A stretch of DNA of 64,000 nt from Thiobacillus sp. 0-1251 (GTDB lineage Bacteria > Pseudomonadota > Gammaproteobacteria > Burkholderiales > Thiobacillaceae), in contig MKWL01000001.1 in the NCBI GenBank assembly GCA_001899305.1, positions 434,001 to 498,000 on the forward strand. The letters run 5' to 3'. The notes beneath the pieces were generated by a model. The model was not told where the DNA came from. It saw nothing but the letters and a program-made list of their open reading frames with translations, and ran no database searches. Shown piece by piece: positions 63,827 through 64,000 of this stretch; the stretch's first letter is position 1, and every line of letters begins with the position of its first letter. The translations under genes and the position numbers were made by a program.

Positions 63827-64000
63827 ATGAACGAACTGGAACAACGCATAGGCATCGAACAGGTAAGAGTGGGGCTGTACATCCGGCTGGACTCCTGGAC
63901 GGATCATCCCTTTCTTTTCAGCAGCTTCAAGATTCGCAGCGAAAAACAAGTGCAGCAGTTGCGTTCCCTCGGGATTTCGCATGTGCTCTACGACAGCAGC
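63827..64000 (+). CDS. DUF3391 protein, probable HD-GYP phosphodiesterase (cut by window edge)
   Basis: The visible 58 residues (from MNELEQRIGIEQ) match the DUF3391 domain: VRVGLYIRLDSW, HPFLFSSFKIRSEKQVQQL, GISHVLYD. DUF3391 almost always precedes an HD-GYP domain that degrades cyclic di-GMP, but that part lies outside the window. The gene begins 72 bases after pdxJ with no strong ribosome site. Confidence 0.75.
   Translation, partial: MNELEQRIGIEQVRVGLYIRLDSWTDHPFLFSSFKIRSEKQVQQLRSLGISHVLYDSS

Overview
The window is a gene-dense, GC-rich chromosomal segment with no insertion sequences, prophage genes, CRISPR array or other sign of recent transfer. The gene order rpoE-rseA-rseB-rseC-mucD-(glutaredoxin)-lepA-lepB-DUF4845-rnc-era-recO-pdxJ, the rpsF-priB-rpsR-rplI-dnaB-alr block and DUF4936 point to a betaproteobacterium. 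Two DsrC-family sulfur-relay paralogues and several periplasmic thioredoxin-fold proteins suggest a sulfur-oxidising member such as Thiobacillus or a relative. The genus is an inference; no rRNA gene is present to test it.

Region by region: 1-3.9 kb holds an EI24/CysZ-like membrane protein (cut by the left edge), mogA, a thioredoxin-fold protein with a secreted beta-propeller, and corA. 4.0-7.3 kb is a two-gene operon of a PhnD-like periplasmic binding protein and a membrane PAS-GGDEF-EAL protein. 7.2-12.8 kb (minus strand) carries a glycosyltransferase, a phosphomannomutase, a YheT hydrolase, a SnoaL-like protein, a zinc-finger protein, ilvE and a DsrC-like gene. 12.9-17.2 kb (minus) is a second sensory operon: PstS-like binding protein, outer-membrane beta-barrel, sensor-GGDEF-EAL. 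17.3-23.1 kb (minus) holds mutY, two DUF1631 genes, a cyclic-di-GMP-I (GEMM-I) riboswitch between them, and tRNA-Gly(CCC). 23.2-28.8 kb (plus) holds thiS-thiG, trmB, marC and the pentose-phosphate operon gnd-zwf-pgl. 28.8-31.2 kb (minus) has rbgA/ylqF and an aspartase-type lyase.

31.2-34.0 kb (plus) has two thioredoxin-fold genes followed by a TolC-type outer-membrane factor and a short periplasmic adaptor, with no pump gene. 34.0-39.0 kb has a hypothetical, a lytic transglycosylase, proS, a spermidine-synthase-like methyltransferase-fold protein and a WD40 lipoprotein. 39.0-44.1 kb has rppH, a small unknown, apbC, dcd and a large Orn/Lys/Arg decarboxylase. 44.2-48.3 kb is the ribosomal/replication block. 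48.3-53.3 kb has the second DsrC-like gene, a CsgG-like secreted protein, DUF4936, ygfZ, ygfX and nadB. 53.4-63.8 kb is the sigma-E stress operon running into lepA-lepB-rnc-era-recO-pdxJ. A DUF3391 gene, probably the N-terminus of an HD-GYP protein, runs off the right edge.

The most notable theme is cyclic di-GMP: two GGDEF-EAL membrane proteins each encoded with a solitary periplasmic binding protein, a c-di-GMP riboswitch in front of a DUF1631 gene, and a probable HD-GYP protein. A second theme is sulfur/redox: two DsrC-family proteins that have lost the C-terminal cysteines needed for sulfur transfer, and four small thioredoxin/glutaredoxin-fold proteins.
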